Source of the DNA: Poriferisodalis sp965214215
Lineage (GTDB): Bacteria > Actinomycetota > Acidimicrobiia > Acidimicrobiales > Poriferisodalaceae
Direction: 5' to 3'
Assembly (NCBI RefSeq): GCF_965214215.1
Contig: NZ_CBDCBD010000003.1
Coordinates: 124,001-188,000, forward strand
Length of the DNA stretch: 64,000 bases
Shown here piece after piece: positions 52,949 to 62,415 of the stretch. The notes under the pieces are model-generated. The model made no database searches and was not told the DNA's origin. It saw only the letters and a program-made list of their open reading frames with translations. The first letter of the stretch is position 1. Each line of letters starts with the position of its first letter. A program made the translations under genes and the position numbers.

Positions 52949-54629
52949 CCCTGATTCTTCATGGGGCTGTGGGTCGGTGCGGTGTGGGTCCGCGGAAAAG
53001 CCCCTCTGACCTGCGACGATGCATGGCGTTGAGTCAAGCATCAGCGAGTTCAGGGGGGCATCTCCGAGGTGAAACCTACCAGTGTCACGAACGCGCAGTT
53101 GACAGGCGGCGGGGACCGGGTTGTTTGGGGTGCGGGCCTGTTCGCGCTGGGGCGGTTCGCGGACCGTGTGGGGCTGACTGAAGCGCTGTCGGCGGCGGTG
53201 CCCGCACGCGGGGAGCGTGCTCCGGTTCATGACCGCGGCGCGGTTTTGGTTCATGCGTTGTTGGTGCTGGCGGGCGGCGGTGAGGCGTGCACCGATATCG
53301 AGTATCTGCGCGCTCAGCGTGAGCTGTTCGGCGAGGTGGCGTCGGACTCCACGCTGTATCGCACTCTCACCGGTCTGGGCCCCGGCGGCGGTGCGGCGCT
53401 GATGAGCGCAGCGGCAGCGGTGCGCTCCGGGTTGTGGGCCGGTCACGATCGTGGTCGCCCGCTGGTCCTCGACGTCGACTCGACATTGGTGGAGATCCAC
53501 TCGGAGAACAAAGAGGGCGCAGCGCCGCATTTCAAGGGCGGCTACGGGTTTCATCCGATGGTGTGCTCGACCGCGGACGGGGAGCCGCTGTGGGTCAAGC
53601 AGCGGGCGGGCAACGCCGCCGCGAACGACATCGCCGATCATCTCGAAGTCATCGACGCCGCGGTGTCGATGCTGCCCGAGCCCGACGCGGCAGGGCACCG
53701 CCCAGGCGACGACAGCGAGCTGGCGCAGCGTTCGCTGGTGGTGCGCATCGACGCGGCGGGCTGCTCGGCGAAGCTCGCGAAAGGACTGCGGGACCGCAAC
53801 ATCGGGTTCATGGTGTCAGCACGCTCGACGCCCGGCATCCAAGCAGCGATCCGCGGCGCTTTGGGCGACCCGGGCCGCTGGCACAACGCCGCCAAGAGGC
53901 CCCGCCAGCGCAAGCCCGGCCGCGCTCAGGTCGCGGACCTCACCGACCTCGTCGACCTGCCGGGCTGGCCCGCTCGAACCCGGCTGATAGTGCGCCGCGA
54001 ACCATTGCATCCCGGCGCGCAGCGCAGCCTGTTCGGAAGCGACAACTACCGATACTGGGGATTCCTCACCGACCGGACCGGCGACACAGCCCAGCTCGAC
54101 CGTCTCATGCGCTCACACGCCGACGTCGAGAACGCCATCTGCCGGCTCAAAGACAGCGGCCTGGCCCGCATGCCGTTCACCGACTGGCACGCCAACAGCG
54201 CCTGGGCGGCCCTGGCCATGACCGGCCTCGCGCTCGTGGGATGGTTCCAGACCCGCTGCCTCACCGGAACGCTGCGCCGAGCAGCCCCCAAACGGCTCCG
54301 CTGGCAGCTGTGGCACCTCCCGGCGGTCGTGTGCCACAGCGCACGACGCGTCCTGCTGCGGCTCCCCCAACAACACCCCGGCGCCCGAGCCCTGCTCGCC
54401 ATCGCCCACCCCCGCTGACCCGCCGCGGCACCCGAACTCGACGATGCCCGCACCAGCGGGCCGGCTCCGCCGCGCCCCCGAACACGCCCCACAGCATGCC
54501 CACACCCAAATCGGAGCCAAAAACAGCCCGGCCGAGCCCCGGCCCGCACCCCGACAACCTCGACACGACAAATCAGGCCAACCGGCATGCCCAAAAGACG
54601 ACTCGCGGCATTCTCATGAATAATCAGGG
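52949..54629 (+). mobile_element. Complete IS1380-family insertion sequence
   Basis: 1681 bp bounded by imperfect inverted repeats: CCCTGATTCTTCATGGGG at the left end (52949-52966) and, on the opposite strand, CCCTGATTATTCATGAGA at the right end (54612-54629), 15 of 18 matching. Directly outside are identical 4-bp copies of CTAA (52945-52948 and 54630-54633), the target duplication size known for this family. One intact transposase gene fills most of it. The clean duplication and the absence of damage suggest a fairly recent insertion. The stretch from 54419 to 54611 between the transposase stop and the right repeat is noncoding. Confidence 0.9.
53069..54418 (+). CDS. IS1380-family transposase
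   Basis: A 449-residue DDE transposase. Likely catalytic acids are the Asp in LVLDVDSTLVE, the Asp in VVRIDAAGCSAK and the Glu in SHADVENAICRLKD; the HFKGGYGFHPM segment is typical of this family. The GTG start has AGGGGGG about 10 nt upstream. No frameshift or stop interrupts it, so it should be active. It lies within the inverted-repeat-bounded element. Confidence 0.93.
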   Translation: MKPTSVTNAQLTGGGDRVVWGAGLFALGRFADRVGLTEALSAAVPARGERAPVHDRGAVLVHALLVLAGGGEACTDIEYLRAQRELFGEVASDSTLYRTLTGLGPGGGAALMSAAAAVRSGLWAGHDRGRPLVLDVDSTLVEIHSENKEGAAPHFKGGYGFHPMVCSTADGEPLWVKQRAGNAAANDIADHLEVIDAAVSMLPEPDAAGHRPGDDSELAQRSLVVRIDAAGCSAKLAKGLRDRNIGFMVSARSTPGIQAAIRGALGDPGRWHNAAKRPRQRKPGRAQVADLTDLVDLPGWPARTRLIVRREPLHPGAQRSLFGSDNYRYWGFLTDRTGDTAQLDRLMRSHADVENAICRLKDSGLARMPFTDWHANSAWAALAMTGLALVGWFQTRCLTGTLRRAAPKRLRWQLWHLPAVVCHSARRVLLRLPQQHPGARALLAIAHPR

Positions 54630-54633
54630 CTAA
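54630..54633. repeat. Right target-site duplication CTAA
   Basis: Matches 52945-52948. It lies 17 bp before the start codon of the Rieske oxygenase gene, so the insertion separates that gene from its original upstream sequence. Confidence 0.85.
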
Positions 54634-54650
54634 CGGGGCAAGACAACGGC

Positions 54651-55970
54651 ATGGCAGCAGATGGGACACAGCCGGAGGCTGATCTGGCACAGCCGAGGGC
54701 TGATTGGACCCAGTCTGGATCCGAATTCTGGGCACCCCAGCGCAACCCGGTGGAAACGTCGTTCGCCATGCAGCCGACCGTGTACGCCGACGAGAACTTC
54801 TTCGCAGCCGAGCAAGAGCGTCTGTTCGGTCGCGGATGGGTGGGAGTGGCGTTGACGTCAGAGGTCGCACAGCCCGGCCGGCTGCTGGTGCGCTCGATCG
54901 GCGGACGCTCCATCCTGCTGACCCGGTCCGAGGCCGGAGTGCGTGGCTTCCTGAACTCCTGCCGTCACCGCGGCACCGAGCTCGCCGAGGCCGATTGCGA
55001 CATTGCCAACACGATCCGCTGCCCGTATCACCGCTGGCACTACAGCGCGGACGGCCAGCTCGTGGCTGCACCGCTATTCGACACGGTGCCCAGGGACGAC
55101 TTCGACATGGCCGACTACGGGTTGATTCGGGTGCGCACCCAGACGTGGGGTCCGGTGGTGTTCGCCTGCCTCTGCGAGGACACTCCGCCGCTCGGCGAGT
55201 GGCTCGGCGACCTTCCCCAGCGAATGGCCGCGTACCGATTCGACACATGGCAACCGGCGGGGATCGAGGGGGCGTCATGCACGTTCGACGTCGCTGCGAA
55301 CTGGAAGCTCCTCGCCGAGAATTTCGCCGAGTACTACCACCTGGCCTGGGTGCACCCGGAGTTGGCCAAGGTGTCGCGGGTGGCAGACCACTACCGCTAC
55401 CAAGGACCGGGCATGTACTGCGGGCAGACCACCACGCCGGTGTCGGGAGACGAGCGTGACGACTGGCTGAAGCTTCCCCCCGCGGCGGGGCTTGACGACT
55501 CCGACGCCGCCAGCGGCAGATTCCTAGCCCTGTTCCCCAACGTGACGCTCGCAGTGCTGCCGAGCCACATGTTCGTGATGATGCTGGAACCTCTGAGCGC
55601 AGGTCGCACCCTCGAGCACTGCACGTTCCTGTTTCCTCCAGGTCCGATGACAGCGGGCGAGCCGTCTGCCGAGCTGCGCGAGTTGTTCGAGATCACTCGA
55701 CGCTTTTGGATCGAGGTGAACGATGAGGACATCGATATCTGCGAACGGGCCCAGCGCGGCATTTCAGCGGGCGGAGCGCCGCCCGGACCGCTGGCCCCCC
55801 GATTCGAGGAACCACTGAACCGCTTTCACAAGATGACTGCTGACCTGATGACGCTCCCTTGCGTCGCCGACCTGCCGGTGCCCGCAGGCGACCGCCCGGG
55901 GAGCGTCGACCTCTACGGCGGCGAGCCGAACCCCCTTCCGCCCGCCGCGGAACGCGACGCTTCGACGTAA
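54651..55970 (+). CDS. Rieske [2Fe-2S] oxygenase alpha subunit, GbcA-like
   Basis: Terminal oxygenase with an N-terminal Rieske domain (Cys104, His106, Cys124 and His127 in CRHRG and CPYHRWH) and a catalytic domain in which ENFAEYYHLAWVHPEL supplies the bridging Glu/Asn and two iron-binding His. Given the dimethylglycine-dehydrogenase-like gene 38 bp downstream, it may demethylate a quaternary amine such as glycine betaine (GbcA-like); this is inference. No reductase partner is adjacent. Residues 6-26 are a three-unit repeat (TQPEADL, AQPRADW, TQSGSEF), so the start could be further in, for example at Met40. The IS1380 element ends 21 bp upstream. Confidence 0.82.
   Translation: MAADGTQPEADLAQPRADWTQSGSEFWAPQRNPVETSFAMQPTVYADENFFAAEQERLFGRGWVGVALTSEVAQPGRLLVRSIGGRSILLTRSEAGVRGFLNSCRHRGTELAEADCDIANTIRCPYHRWHYSADGQLVAAPLFDTVPRDDFDMADYGLIRVRTQTWGPVVFACLCEDTPPLGEWLGDLPQRMAAYRFDTWQPAGIEGASCTFDVAANWKLLAENFAEYYHLAWVHPELAKVSRVADHYRYQGPGMYCGQTTTPVSGDERDDWLKLPPAAGLDDSDAASGRFLALFPNVTLAVLPSHMFVMMLEPLSAGRTLEHCTFLFPPGPMTAGEPSAELRELFEITRRFWIEVNDEDIDICERAQRGISAGGAPPGPLAPRFEEPLNRFHKMTADLMTLPCVADLPVPAGDRPGSVDLYGGEPNPLPPAAERDAST
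54666..54728 (+). repeat. Three 21-bp in-frame repeats at the start of the Rieske oxygenase gene
   Basis: Units 54666-54686, 54687-54707 and 54708-54728 encode TQPEADL, AQPRADW and TQSGSEF. The first two share CACAGCCG and GGCTGAT; the third is more diverged. The repeat precedes the conserved domain. Confidence 0.7.
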
Positions 55971-56008
55971 TCGATGCGATCTTTCCCAGTCCGCGAGACT
56001 CCACAGCG

Positions 56009-58669
56009 ATGACCGACCGAGTGCAGGCCGTCGTGATCGGCGGCGGCGTCGTGGGCGCGTCGGTGCTCTTTCACCTGACCCGTGCCGGCTGGACCGATGT
56101 GGTGCTGCTGGAACGCTCTGAGCTGACAGCGGGCTCCACGTGGCACGCCGCTGGCGGCATGCACCCGATCAACTCCGACCCGACCGTTGCACAGTTGCAG
56201 AAGTACACGATCGACCTGTACCGCGAGATCGAAGAGCTCTCGGGCCAGGACTGCGGCATCCACGTGACCGGTTCCGTCTTTCTGGCTGACACCCACGAGC
56301 GTCTCGACTGGCTCCGGATGACTGATGCGCGAGGTCGCTACCTCGGCATCTCCTCGGAGATGATCTCGAGCGACGAAGCCGCCCGCCTGATGCCCATCAT
56401 CGATCCCGGTCAATTCGTCGGCGCGATGCACGACATCGACCATGGCCACGTCGACCCAACCGGAGTGACGTACGCCTACGCCAGAGCCGCGATGTCAGCG
56501 GGAGCAGAAGTTCGCCGACACACGTGGGCTCGGCGCATCGAACGCACCACTGATGGCGCCTGGCGGGTCGGGCTGTACGACACCTCCCGCGGCGATCTCG
56601 CCGGCACATCGGTGACGACCGATCCCGACGGCTGTGACGACTGGATCGAGGCGACGCACGTCGTCAACGCCGGAGGCTTGTGGGCGCGCGAGGTCGGACG
56701 CATGGTGGGCCTCGAACTGCCTGTGCTCGCCATGGAGCACACTTACGTGATCACCGAGCCCGTCGCGGAGATCGTCGCTCACAACGAGCGAACGGGCGAA
56801 GAGCTGATGGGCTCGATCGATTTCGGCGGCGAGATCTATACCCGACAGGAAGGACAGGGCCTGCTCGTGGGCACCTACGAGCAGGCTGCAGTCGCCTGGC
56901 AGCGCCGGCAGACGCCGTGGGACTTCGACAAGCGCCTGCTGACGCCCGATCTGGAGCGCATCGCTCCCTCGCTCGACACCGCGTTCAGGCACTTTCCGGT
57001 GCTTGCAGATGTCGGCATCGCCCGCGTCGTCAATGGGCCCTTCACCTTCGCTCCCGACGGGAACCCTCTCGTCGGCCCGATCCGGGGCTTGCCGGGGTTC
57101 TGGTCCGCGTGCGCTGTGATGGCAGGCCTGTCCCAAGGCGGCGGCGTGGGCCTCGCGCTCGCCAACTGGATGACCGGCGGCGATCCAGGATTCGACGTGT
57201 GGGCCATGGACATCGCCAGGTTCGGCGACTGGGCCACCCGCTCTTACACCGCGACCAAGGTGAGCGAGAACTACCGGCGGCGCTTCAGCATCCGGTTCCC
57301 GAACGAATTCCTCGGAGAGGGCCGCCCGCTCGCAACCACCTCCATATACGAGGACCAGCGGGCGGCCGGAGCAGTCTTCGGCGATGCCTATGGCCTCGAA
57401 GTGCCCCTGTGGTTCGCACCCGAAGCGGGAGCTGTCGAGGACGTCACCTTCGGGCGCTCCAACGCTTGGCCCCATGTGCGATCCGAGGTGTACGCCGTCC
57501 GCAACGACGTCGGTCTCATGGAGACGTCGGGATTCGCCAAGTTCCTGGTCGAAGGGCCCCGAGCGCGGGCGTGGCTCACGCACCTCACCGCGGGAAGACT
57601 GCCGCGGCCGGGCCGCATCGCGCTCGCCCCCATGTGCAACGAGACCGGGAATCTCACCGGCGACCTGACCATCGCCTGCCTGCCCGCCGCGCACGGATCC
57701 TCCGACGGGCCGTGGGGGACCGTGACCGGCGGCGCTACGGGGAACGCGTCGACCGGTGAACGCTTCATCATCTTCGGTTCGGGCGTCGCCGAGCGGTACT
57801 ACGAACGCTGGTTCGACGCAATCCTCCTCGATTGGGCAGCCACGGCGCCAGATGGACCGGCTTCGGCAGCCACAGCACGAGGTGACCCGGTGCGGCTTCG
57901 CACACTCGGCACTTCGCTGTGTGGGGTGGCGATCTCCGGGCCCAAGTCCAGGGCGCTCTTGGCAGAGGTCACCGACGCCGATGTCAGCGGCGAGACGATG
58001 CCGTTCGGCAGTTTCACCGAGCTCGACATCGGCTGGGCGCGCGCATTGTGCGGACGGTTGAGCTACACGGGAGAACTCGGATACGAGCTGTGGATGGATG
58101 CAGGCCACCTGCAGCACGTGTTCAACCTGCTGGTCGCGCACGGCGCTGCGCACGGCCTTCGATTGTTCGGCCTTCATGCCTTGAACTCGCTCCGACTGGA
58201 CAAGAGCTTCGGCAGCTGGGCCCGCGAATACCGGCCCACCTACGACCCATTCGAGGCAGGTCTGGGCCGCTTCGTCAGGTTCGCACGGGCCTCCGACGAC
58301 GGAACAGATTTCGTCGGGCGGGCGGCCCTCATCAACAAGTACGGCCTCGGCGAGGTGCCGAGCGGGTACGTGCACGCTCCCGCTGACGCGATGGCGCTGC
58401 GCACATGGGCGCTCGACGGGCCCGATGATGAGTCAGGGTTCGACGCTGCCGGTGACGAGCCCATCTACTGCGACGGAGAGCCGGTCGGCTGGGTTACCTC
58501 GGGCGGTTTCGCTCATCACAGCAACGTGTCGGTCGCCATGGGCTACGTGCCAGCCGAACTTGCTCATGAAGGCGTCCAATTTGACATAGAGATCGTTGGC
58601 GAGCGACGCGCCGCCCGTCTTGTCGACGGCTGCCTCTGGGATCCTGAAGGCACCGCGATGCGCCGCTGA
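56009..58669 (+). CDS. FAD-dependent dimethylglycine/sarcosine dehydrogenase-like protein
   Basis: An 886-residue two-part enzyme: an N-terminal DAO-type flavin domain (VVIGGGVVGAS with the dinucleotide loop, then AGSTWHAAGG in which His46 is the position of covalent FAD attachment in relatives) and a C-terminal aminomethyltransferase (GcvT) fold from about residue 450, which uses tetrahydrofolate to capture the released one-carbon unit. Expected to oxidise an N-methylated glycine such as dimethylglycine or sarcosine. The ATG at 56009 starts the conserved region; the frame runs further upstream into the oxygenase gene but is not family-like. It pairs with the Rieske oxygenase. Confidence 0.87.
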   Translation: MTDRVQAVVIGGGVVGASVLFHLTRAGWTDVVLLERSELTAGSTWHAAGGMHPINSDPTVAQLQKYTIDLYREIEELSGQDCGIHVTGSVFLADTHERLDWLRMTDARGRYLGISSEMISSDEAARLMPIIDPGQFVGAMHDIDHGHVDPTGVTYAYARAAMSAGAEVRRHTWARRIERTTDGAWRVGLYDTSRGDLAGTSVTTDPDGCDDWIEATHVVNAGGLWAREVGRMVGLELPVLAMEHTYVITEPVAEIVAHNERTGEELMGSIDFGGEIYTRQEGQGLLVGTYEQAAVAWQRRQTPWDFDKRLLTPDLERIAPSLDTAFRHFPVLADVGIARVVNGPFTFAPDGNPLVGPIRGLPGFWSACAVMAGLSQGGGVGLALANWMTGGDPGFDVWAMDIARFGDWATRSYTATKVSENYRRRFSIRFPNEFLGEGRPLATTSIYEDQRAAGAVFGDAYGLEVPLWFAPEAGAVEDVTFGRSNAWPHVRSEVYAVRNDVGLMETSGFAKFLVEGPRARAWLTHLTAGRLPRPGRIALAPMCNETGNLTGDLTIACLPAAHGSSDGPWGTVTGGATGNASTGERFIIFGSGVAERYYERWFDAILLDWAATAPDGPASAATARGDPVRLRTLGTSLCGVAISGPKSRALLAEVTDADVSGETMPFGSFTELDIGWARALCGRLSYTGELGYELWMDAGHLQHVFNLLVAHGAAHGLRLFGLHALNSLRLDKSFGSWAREYRPTYDPFEAGLGRFVRFARASDDGTDFVGRAALINKYGLGEVPSGYVHAPADAMALRTWALDGPDDESGFDAAGDEPIYCDGEPVGWVTSGGFAHHSNVSVAMGYVPAELAHEGVQFDIEIVGERRAARLVDGCLWDPEGTAMRR

Positions 58670-58723
58670 TCAAGACACCGAGATTCCCGCGCCGCAGCTT
58701 CGCTCAACGGCACAACCCATTGC

Positions 58724-59932
58724 TCAGTCGAGCAGGGACCTGCTGATCACGACATCCTGGATCTCGGTCGCGCCGTCGACGTAGTGCGTCAGCCTCGAGG
58801 CGGCGAGGTGGCGCGGCAGGGGATGATCCCGGCGCGCGCCGACGGCGCCCATGACCTGCATGCAGTCGGCCAGCCTGCGCTCGGCCACTCGGGTCGCGAA
58901 CTTCTTGGCATGAGCTGCGTGAACCCCGGCGGAACGACCCTCGGCAATCCCAAGCGCCGCTCGATACGCAAGCAGGCGAGCCGCTTCGAGATCAGTGGCC
59001 ACGTCGGCCAGCCGGAACCGGACCCCCTGGAGGTCAGCGATTCTCCCGCCGAATGCCTGGCGCTCGCGCACGTAGGACACTGCGGTAGCCAGCCCGGTGC
59101 GCAGCATGCCGCAGCACATAGCCGCAACCAGCACCCGGGCAATGTCGATGCCTTCCATCGCAGCGACGAAGCCCTCGCCGACGGGCACCATCACGTCTGC
59201 GTCGGACACGCGGCAGCCGTCAAATGAAATGCCGTTGGTGCCGATGCCGTGTGCGCCGCTCAGTTCGTAACCCTGCGAGCGCTCGATGCCGTCGGTGCTG
59301 CCGTCGACGAGGAAGGTGAGGATGCCTCGATGACCCGCATCAGGATCAGATTGTGCGTACACCGACAGCAACTCTGCTGCGGTGCCGTTGCTGACCCAGG
59401 CCTTCTCGCCGTCGAGCACCCATTCGTCGCCGTCTCGGCGCGCCGAGGTGGTGATCTTGGCAGCGTCGCTGCCGACGCCTGGCTCGGTGAGCAGGAAGGC
59501 GCCCAGCTGCTCCCCGCTGGTGAGCGACGACAGCGCCCGATCTCGCAAATCCGCCCCAGCGCGCCGGCTGACGGCACCCGCCAAGTTGTTGTGACACACC
59601 AGCGCGAAGGCGACGGCGAAATCCGCGGCGGCAACCTCCTCGAGAACACGCGCCAGCCCGATCTGGGTCATGCCCGATCCGCCGTCGCCGGTGGGCACCA
59701 GCAATCCGCACAGCTCGTGGTCGGCCGCGCTCGCAAAGGCTTCGACCGCGAAGCGCCGGTCTCGCTCCCACGACTCGGCGCGCGGCGCGACATAGTCGCG
59801 AGCCCACGACGCGGCACGATCGATTACTGCTCGATCGTCCGCCTCCACTGAGGCGTCGGCCACATCGGGTGTGAGCTCCTCGACCAGTTCCAGTGCGGGC
59901 ATCGTGCTGAGATCGGCTGGTTGGGTCGTCAT
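58724..59932 (-). CDS. Acyl-CoA dehydrogenase
   Basis: Flavoprotein with the full acyl-CoA dehydrogenase layout: helical N-domain, middle-domain segment LLTEPGVGSDAAKITTSARRDGDEWVLDGEKAWVSNG, and C-domain RQAFGGRIADLQGVRFRLADVATDLEAARLL. It oxidises an acyl-CoA to the enoyl-CoA with electrons passed to ETF. The ATG at 59932 (403 residues) fits; the frame extends another 10 codons. It is divergent from the CoA-transferase gene, with 118 bp between starts. The chain length is not predictable. Confidence 0.92.
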   Translation of the reverse strand: MTTQPADLSTMPALELVEELTPDVADASVEADDRAVIDRAASWARDYVAPRAESWERDRRFAVEAFASAADHELCGLLVPTGDGGSGMTQIGLARVLEEVAAADFAVAFALVCHNNLAGAVSRRAGADLRDRALSSLTSGEQLGAFLLTEPGVGSDAAKITTSARRDGDEWVLDGEKAWVSNGTAAELLSVYAQSDPDAGHRGILTFLVDGSTDGIERSQGYELSGAHGIGTNGISFDGCRVSDADVMVPVGEGFVAAMEGIDIARVLVAAMCCGMLRTGLATAVSYVRERQAFGGRIADLQGVRFRLADVATDLEAARLLAYRAALGIAEGRSAGVHAAHAKKFATRVAERRLADCMQVMGAVGARRDHPLPRHLAASRLTHYVDGATEIQDVVISRSLLD

Positions 59933-60050
59933 GAGCAGGAATCTTGCCACCGTTGGTCGCACGTCTCCGCTCTCGTTCGCAGCGTTCCCGGAGCGCTTCG
60001 CCTCCTACAGTTCGTCCGGATATCCCCAACGCAAGAGGAGCAGCACGGCC

Positions 60051-61355
60051 ATGAGTTCGAAGAGTCGTCTCGACAACGCCGGCAGTCGTGCTGGCACCCA
60101 GATTGGGGTCGACGATGCGATCGGGCGCATCGGGCGCAGGTCACGCGTCTACGTCGCGCAGGGCTCGGCCACGCCCTTCGGCCTGCTCGCCGCAATCGAC
60201 GCTGCACACGACCGCTTCGAGCACATCGAGTTCGTCAGCGCCTTCCTGCTCGACCGCCCTAGCCCACTGGATCATCTCGGCAATCCATTCCGCTGGACGT
60301 CGCTGCAGCCCAGCGGTGCGTTTCGCGACGTGGGAGACAACCCGAACTTCAGCGTGGTCCCGGCCAGATACTCCGACATCACCGGGCTCGTCGGACCCGG
60401 CGGCGGGTTGGAGTCCGACGTCTTGGTGTGCCAAGCCAGCCCACCCGATGCAGATGGCGCCATGAGCCTCGGCACCGGGGTCGGCGGTCATGTCGAACTG
60501 CTGCAATCCGCCTCGCTGGTGATCGCACAGGTGAATCCGCAGATGCCTTATGTCTGCGGCGAGGGCGAATGTCACCGAACCGACTTCGATGTGCTCGTCG
60601 AGGTTGACGAGCCCCTCGCCGAGTTGGCGCCCGCTGTCGTCGATGAGACCGCTGAGGCCATTGCTGCCCACGTCGGTCAGTTCATCGGCGACGGGACCAC
60701 ACTGCAGTTCGGCATCGGCTCGATCCCCGATGCGGTGCTCTCGAGCCTGACCGACCGTCGGCACCTCGGACTGCACGGCGGCATGATCAACGACGCCTGC
60801 ATCGACCTCATCGACAGCGGCGCGGTCGACAATCGCCACAAGGGGCCGCTGGGCGATGGCGTGAGTGTCGCCGCAGAGGTGATGGGCACCCGTCGGCTGT
60901 ACGACTGGGTCGACCGCAATCCGGCGGTGAATCTGGTGAACGGAACACTGAGCCACGGCATCGAAGGCATCGCCCAAGTACGCAACTTCGTGGCGCTGCA
61001 ATCGACCGTGCAGATGGCGCTCGACGGTTCAGCCAACTCCGAGATGATCGGCGGCCGCTACATCTCCGGACCAGGCGGGGCTCCGGACTTCGCATTCGGC
61101 GCCTGCGTGGCGACCGGCGGCCGAGCCATCGTGGCGATGCCGTCCACGGCGGCAGGCGGGCGCATCTCGCGCATCGTGCCGCACCTCGAACATGGCGCTC
61201 CGGTGACGCTGCCCTCCTATGTGGCGGACATTGTCGTGACCGAGTTCGGCGCGGTAGAGCTTCGGGGGCGTTCGCTCGGCGAGCGAGCCGAGTTGCTCAT
61301 CTCGATTGCCCACCCTGATTTTCGTGACGAGCTGAACGAGAACCGTCCCCGCTGA
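60051..61355 (+). CDS. Acetyl-CoA hydrolase/CoA-transferase family protein
   Basis: Type I CoA-transferase of the acetyl-CoA hydrolase / 4-hydroxybutyrate CoA-transferase group. Signatures: GDGTTLQFGIGSIPDAVLSSL, GLHGGMINDACIDLID, GPGGAPDFAFGA, and the C-terminal VVTEFGAVELRGRSLGERAELLISIAHPDFRDEL. From the ATG at 60051, preceded by AGGAG ten nt upstream, it has 434 residues. The frame is open upstream past the divergent dehydrogenase start but lacks similarity. Together with the neighbouring dehydrogenase it suits short-chain acyl-CoA metabolism; the acyl donor and acceptor are unknown. Confidence 0.9.
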   Translation: MSSKSRLDNAGSRAGTQIGVDDAIGRIGRRSRVYVAQGSATPFGLLAAIDAAHDRFEHIEFVSAFLLDRPSPLDHLGNPFRWTSLQPSGAFRDVGDNPNFSVVPARYSDITGLVGPGGGLESDVLVCQASPPDADGAMSLGTGVGGHVELLQSASLVIAQVNPQMPYVCGEGECHRTDFDVLVEVDEPLAELAPAVVDETAEAIAAHVGQFIGDGTTLQFGIGSIPDAVLSSLTDRRHLGLHGGMINDACIDLIDSGAVDNRHKGPLGDGVSVAAEVMGTRRLYDWVDRNPAVNLVNGTLSHGIEGIAQVRNFVALQSTVQMALDGSANSEMIGGRYISGPGGAPDFAFGACVATGGRAIVAMPSTAAGGRISRIVPHLEHGAPVTLPSYVADIVVTEFGAVELRGRSLGERAELLISIAHPDFRDELNENRPR

Positions 61356-61357
61356 GC

Positions 61358-61370
61358 CCTCTGTCAGAGG
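61358..61370. terminator. Possible bidirectional terminator hairpin
   Basis: CCTCT-GTC-AGAGG forms a 5-bp stem between the convergent CoA-transferase stop and the end of the SDR gene, overlapping the SDR stop codon. No U-run flanks it, so support is weak. Confidence 0.25.
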
Positions 61371-62251
61371 CGGCGGACGGATGCTGTCTTGCCGGTGGTG
61401 CCGTAGGCCATGCCTGACATGCGGTGCAGGTTGCGGGAGTTGTGCATCTTGCCGTGGACGCGCGGTCCGGCGGCGAGCATCGCGCCGTCGACCACCAACT
61501 GCTGGCCGCTCACGAATTCGCTGTCGTCGCTGGCGAGGAACAAGGCCATCGCTGCGATGTCGGTGCCCTCGCCACGGTCGGGCCATGGCTGCAACTCGGC
61601 CATGACCTCTTCGGCCTGGGCCTCGTTGCCGCTGTGCATCAGCGGAGTGAAGATCAGTCCCGGGCAGATGGCATTCACCCGTATGCGATGTGGCGCCAGC
61701 TCGAGCGCGGTCGTCTGAGCCAGGCTGATGACGGCCGCCTTGGCCGCCGAATAGGCCTGCGGGCCAGCGCCGCCGCCTACCCCGGCGATCGATGCCGTGT
61801 TGATGATCGAGCCGCCAGTGCCTTGGGGAACCATGACCCGCGCAGCGTGTTTGGTGCCCAACATCACCGACCGCACCAAGATCGCGAACGTCTCGTCCCA
61901 AGCGTCCACCTCCAGCTCGGTAATGGGTCCAAACGCCCCACCGATGCCGGCGTTGTTGAACACGACATCGAGCCGGCCGAATGCCTCGACCGCCAATTCG
62001 GTCATGGCGGCCACGTCGTCTTCCACCGAAACATCCGTCCGTGTGAAGCGGGCGCGATCGCCGAGTCCGGCGCTGGTCAGCTCCTCGATGAACGCATGCC
62101 CCGCGTCGGCGTTGAGGTCGCCGATGACGACCGAGGCCCCCTCGGCTAGGAATCGCTCGACTGTCGAGCGTCCCATGCCGCTCGCGCCGCCGGTGATCAC
62201 TGCGGCTTTTCCAGCCAACCGTCCTGCGGGATTGCCGCTGCTCTCGCTCAT
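61364..62251 (-). CDS. Short-chain dehydrogenase/reductase
   Basis: Classical SDR of 295 residues. The nucleotide-binding motif TGGASGMG lies near residue 21, NNAG near 100, the catalytic Ser in INTASIAG near 152 and the YSAAK motif with Tyr and Lys near 166-170. The acidic residue after the second strand (VVIGDLNAD) suggests NAD(H) preference. The C-terminal tail beyond residue 260 is longer than the minimal fold. Substrate unknown. It ends convergent with the CoA-transferase gene, 8 bp apart, and is divergent from the amidohydrolase. Confidence 0.92.
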   Translation of the reverse strand: MSESSGNPAGRLAGKAAVITGGASGMGRSTVERFLAEGASVVIGDLNADAGHAFIEELTSAGLGDRARFTRTDVSVEDDVAAMTELAVEAFGRLDVVFNNAGIGGAFGPITELEVDAWDETFAILVRSVMLGTKHAARVMVPQGTGGSIINTASIAGVGGGAGPQAYSAAKAAVISLAQTTALELAPHRIRVNAICPGLIFTPLMHSGNEAQAEEVMAELQPWPDRGEGTDIAAMALFLASDDSEFVSGQQLVVDGAMLAAGPRVHGKMHNSRNLHRMSGMAYGTTGKTASVRRL

Positions 62252-62415
62252 CGTGCTGTCCTCCCCTGATGCCGAATGTGACGCCGCGATTGTGGCCGAT
62301 GTGACGTCGCTGCGCCTAGGAATCGCCGAGCGGTGCCGGTTCGCCGCCGTTCCGCTGACGGCCGAGCCGGGACGTGAGAGAATCCGAACGGGTATCAGGG
62401 TTTACGGGGGAAATC

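Noticed and set aside
52946..54632. IS ends placed at TAACCC/GGGCTA
   Set aside because: Starting the inverted repeats at CCCTGATT instead leaves identical CTAA flanks on both sides, as expected for a 4-bp target duplication.
56495..58375. Long open frame antisense to the dimethylglycine-dehydrogenase-like gene
   Set aside because: Opposite a well-supported flavoprotein; no domain evidence.
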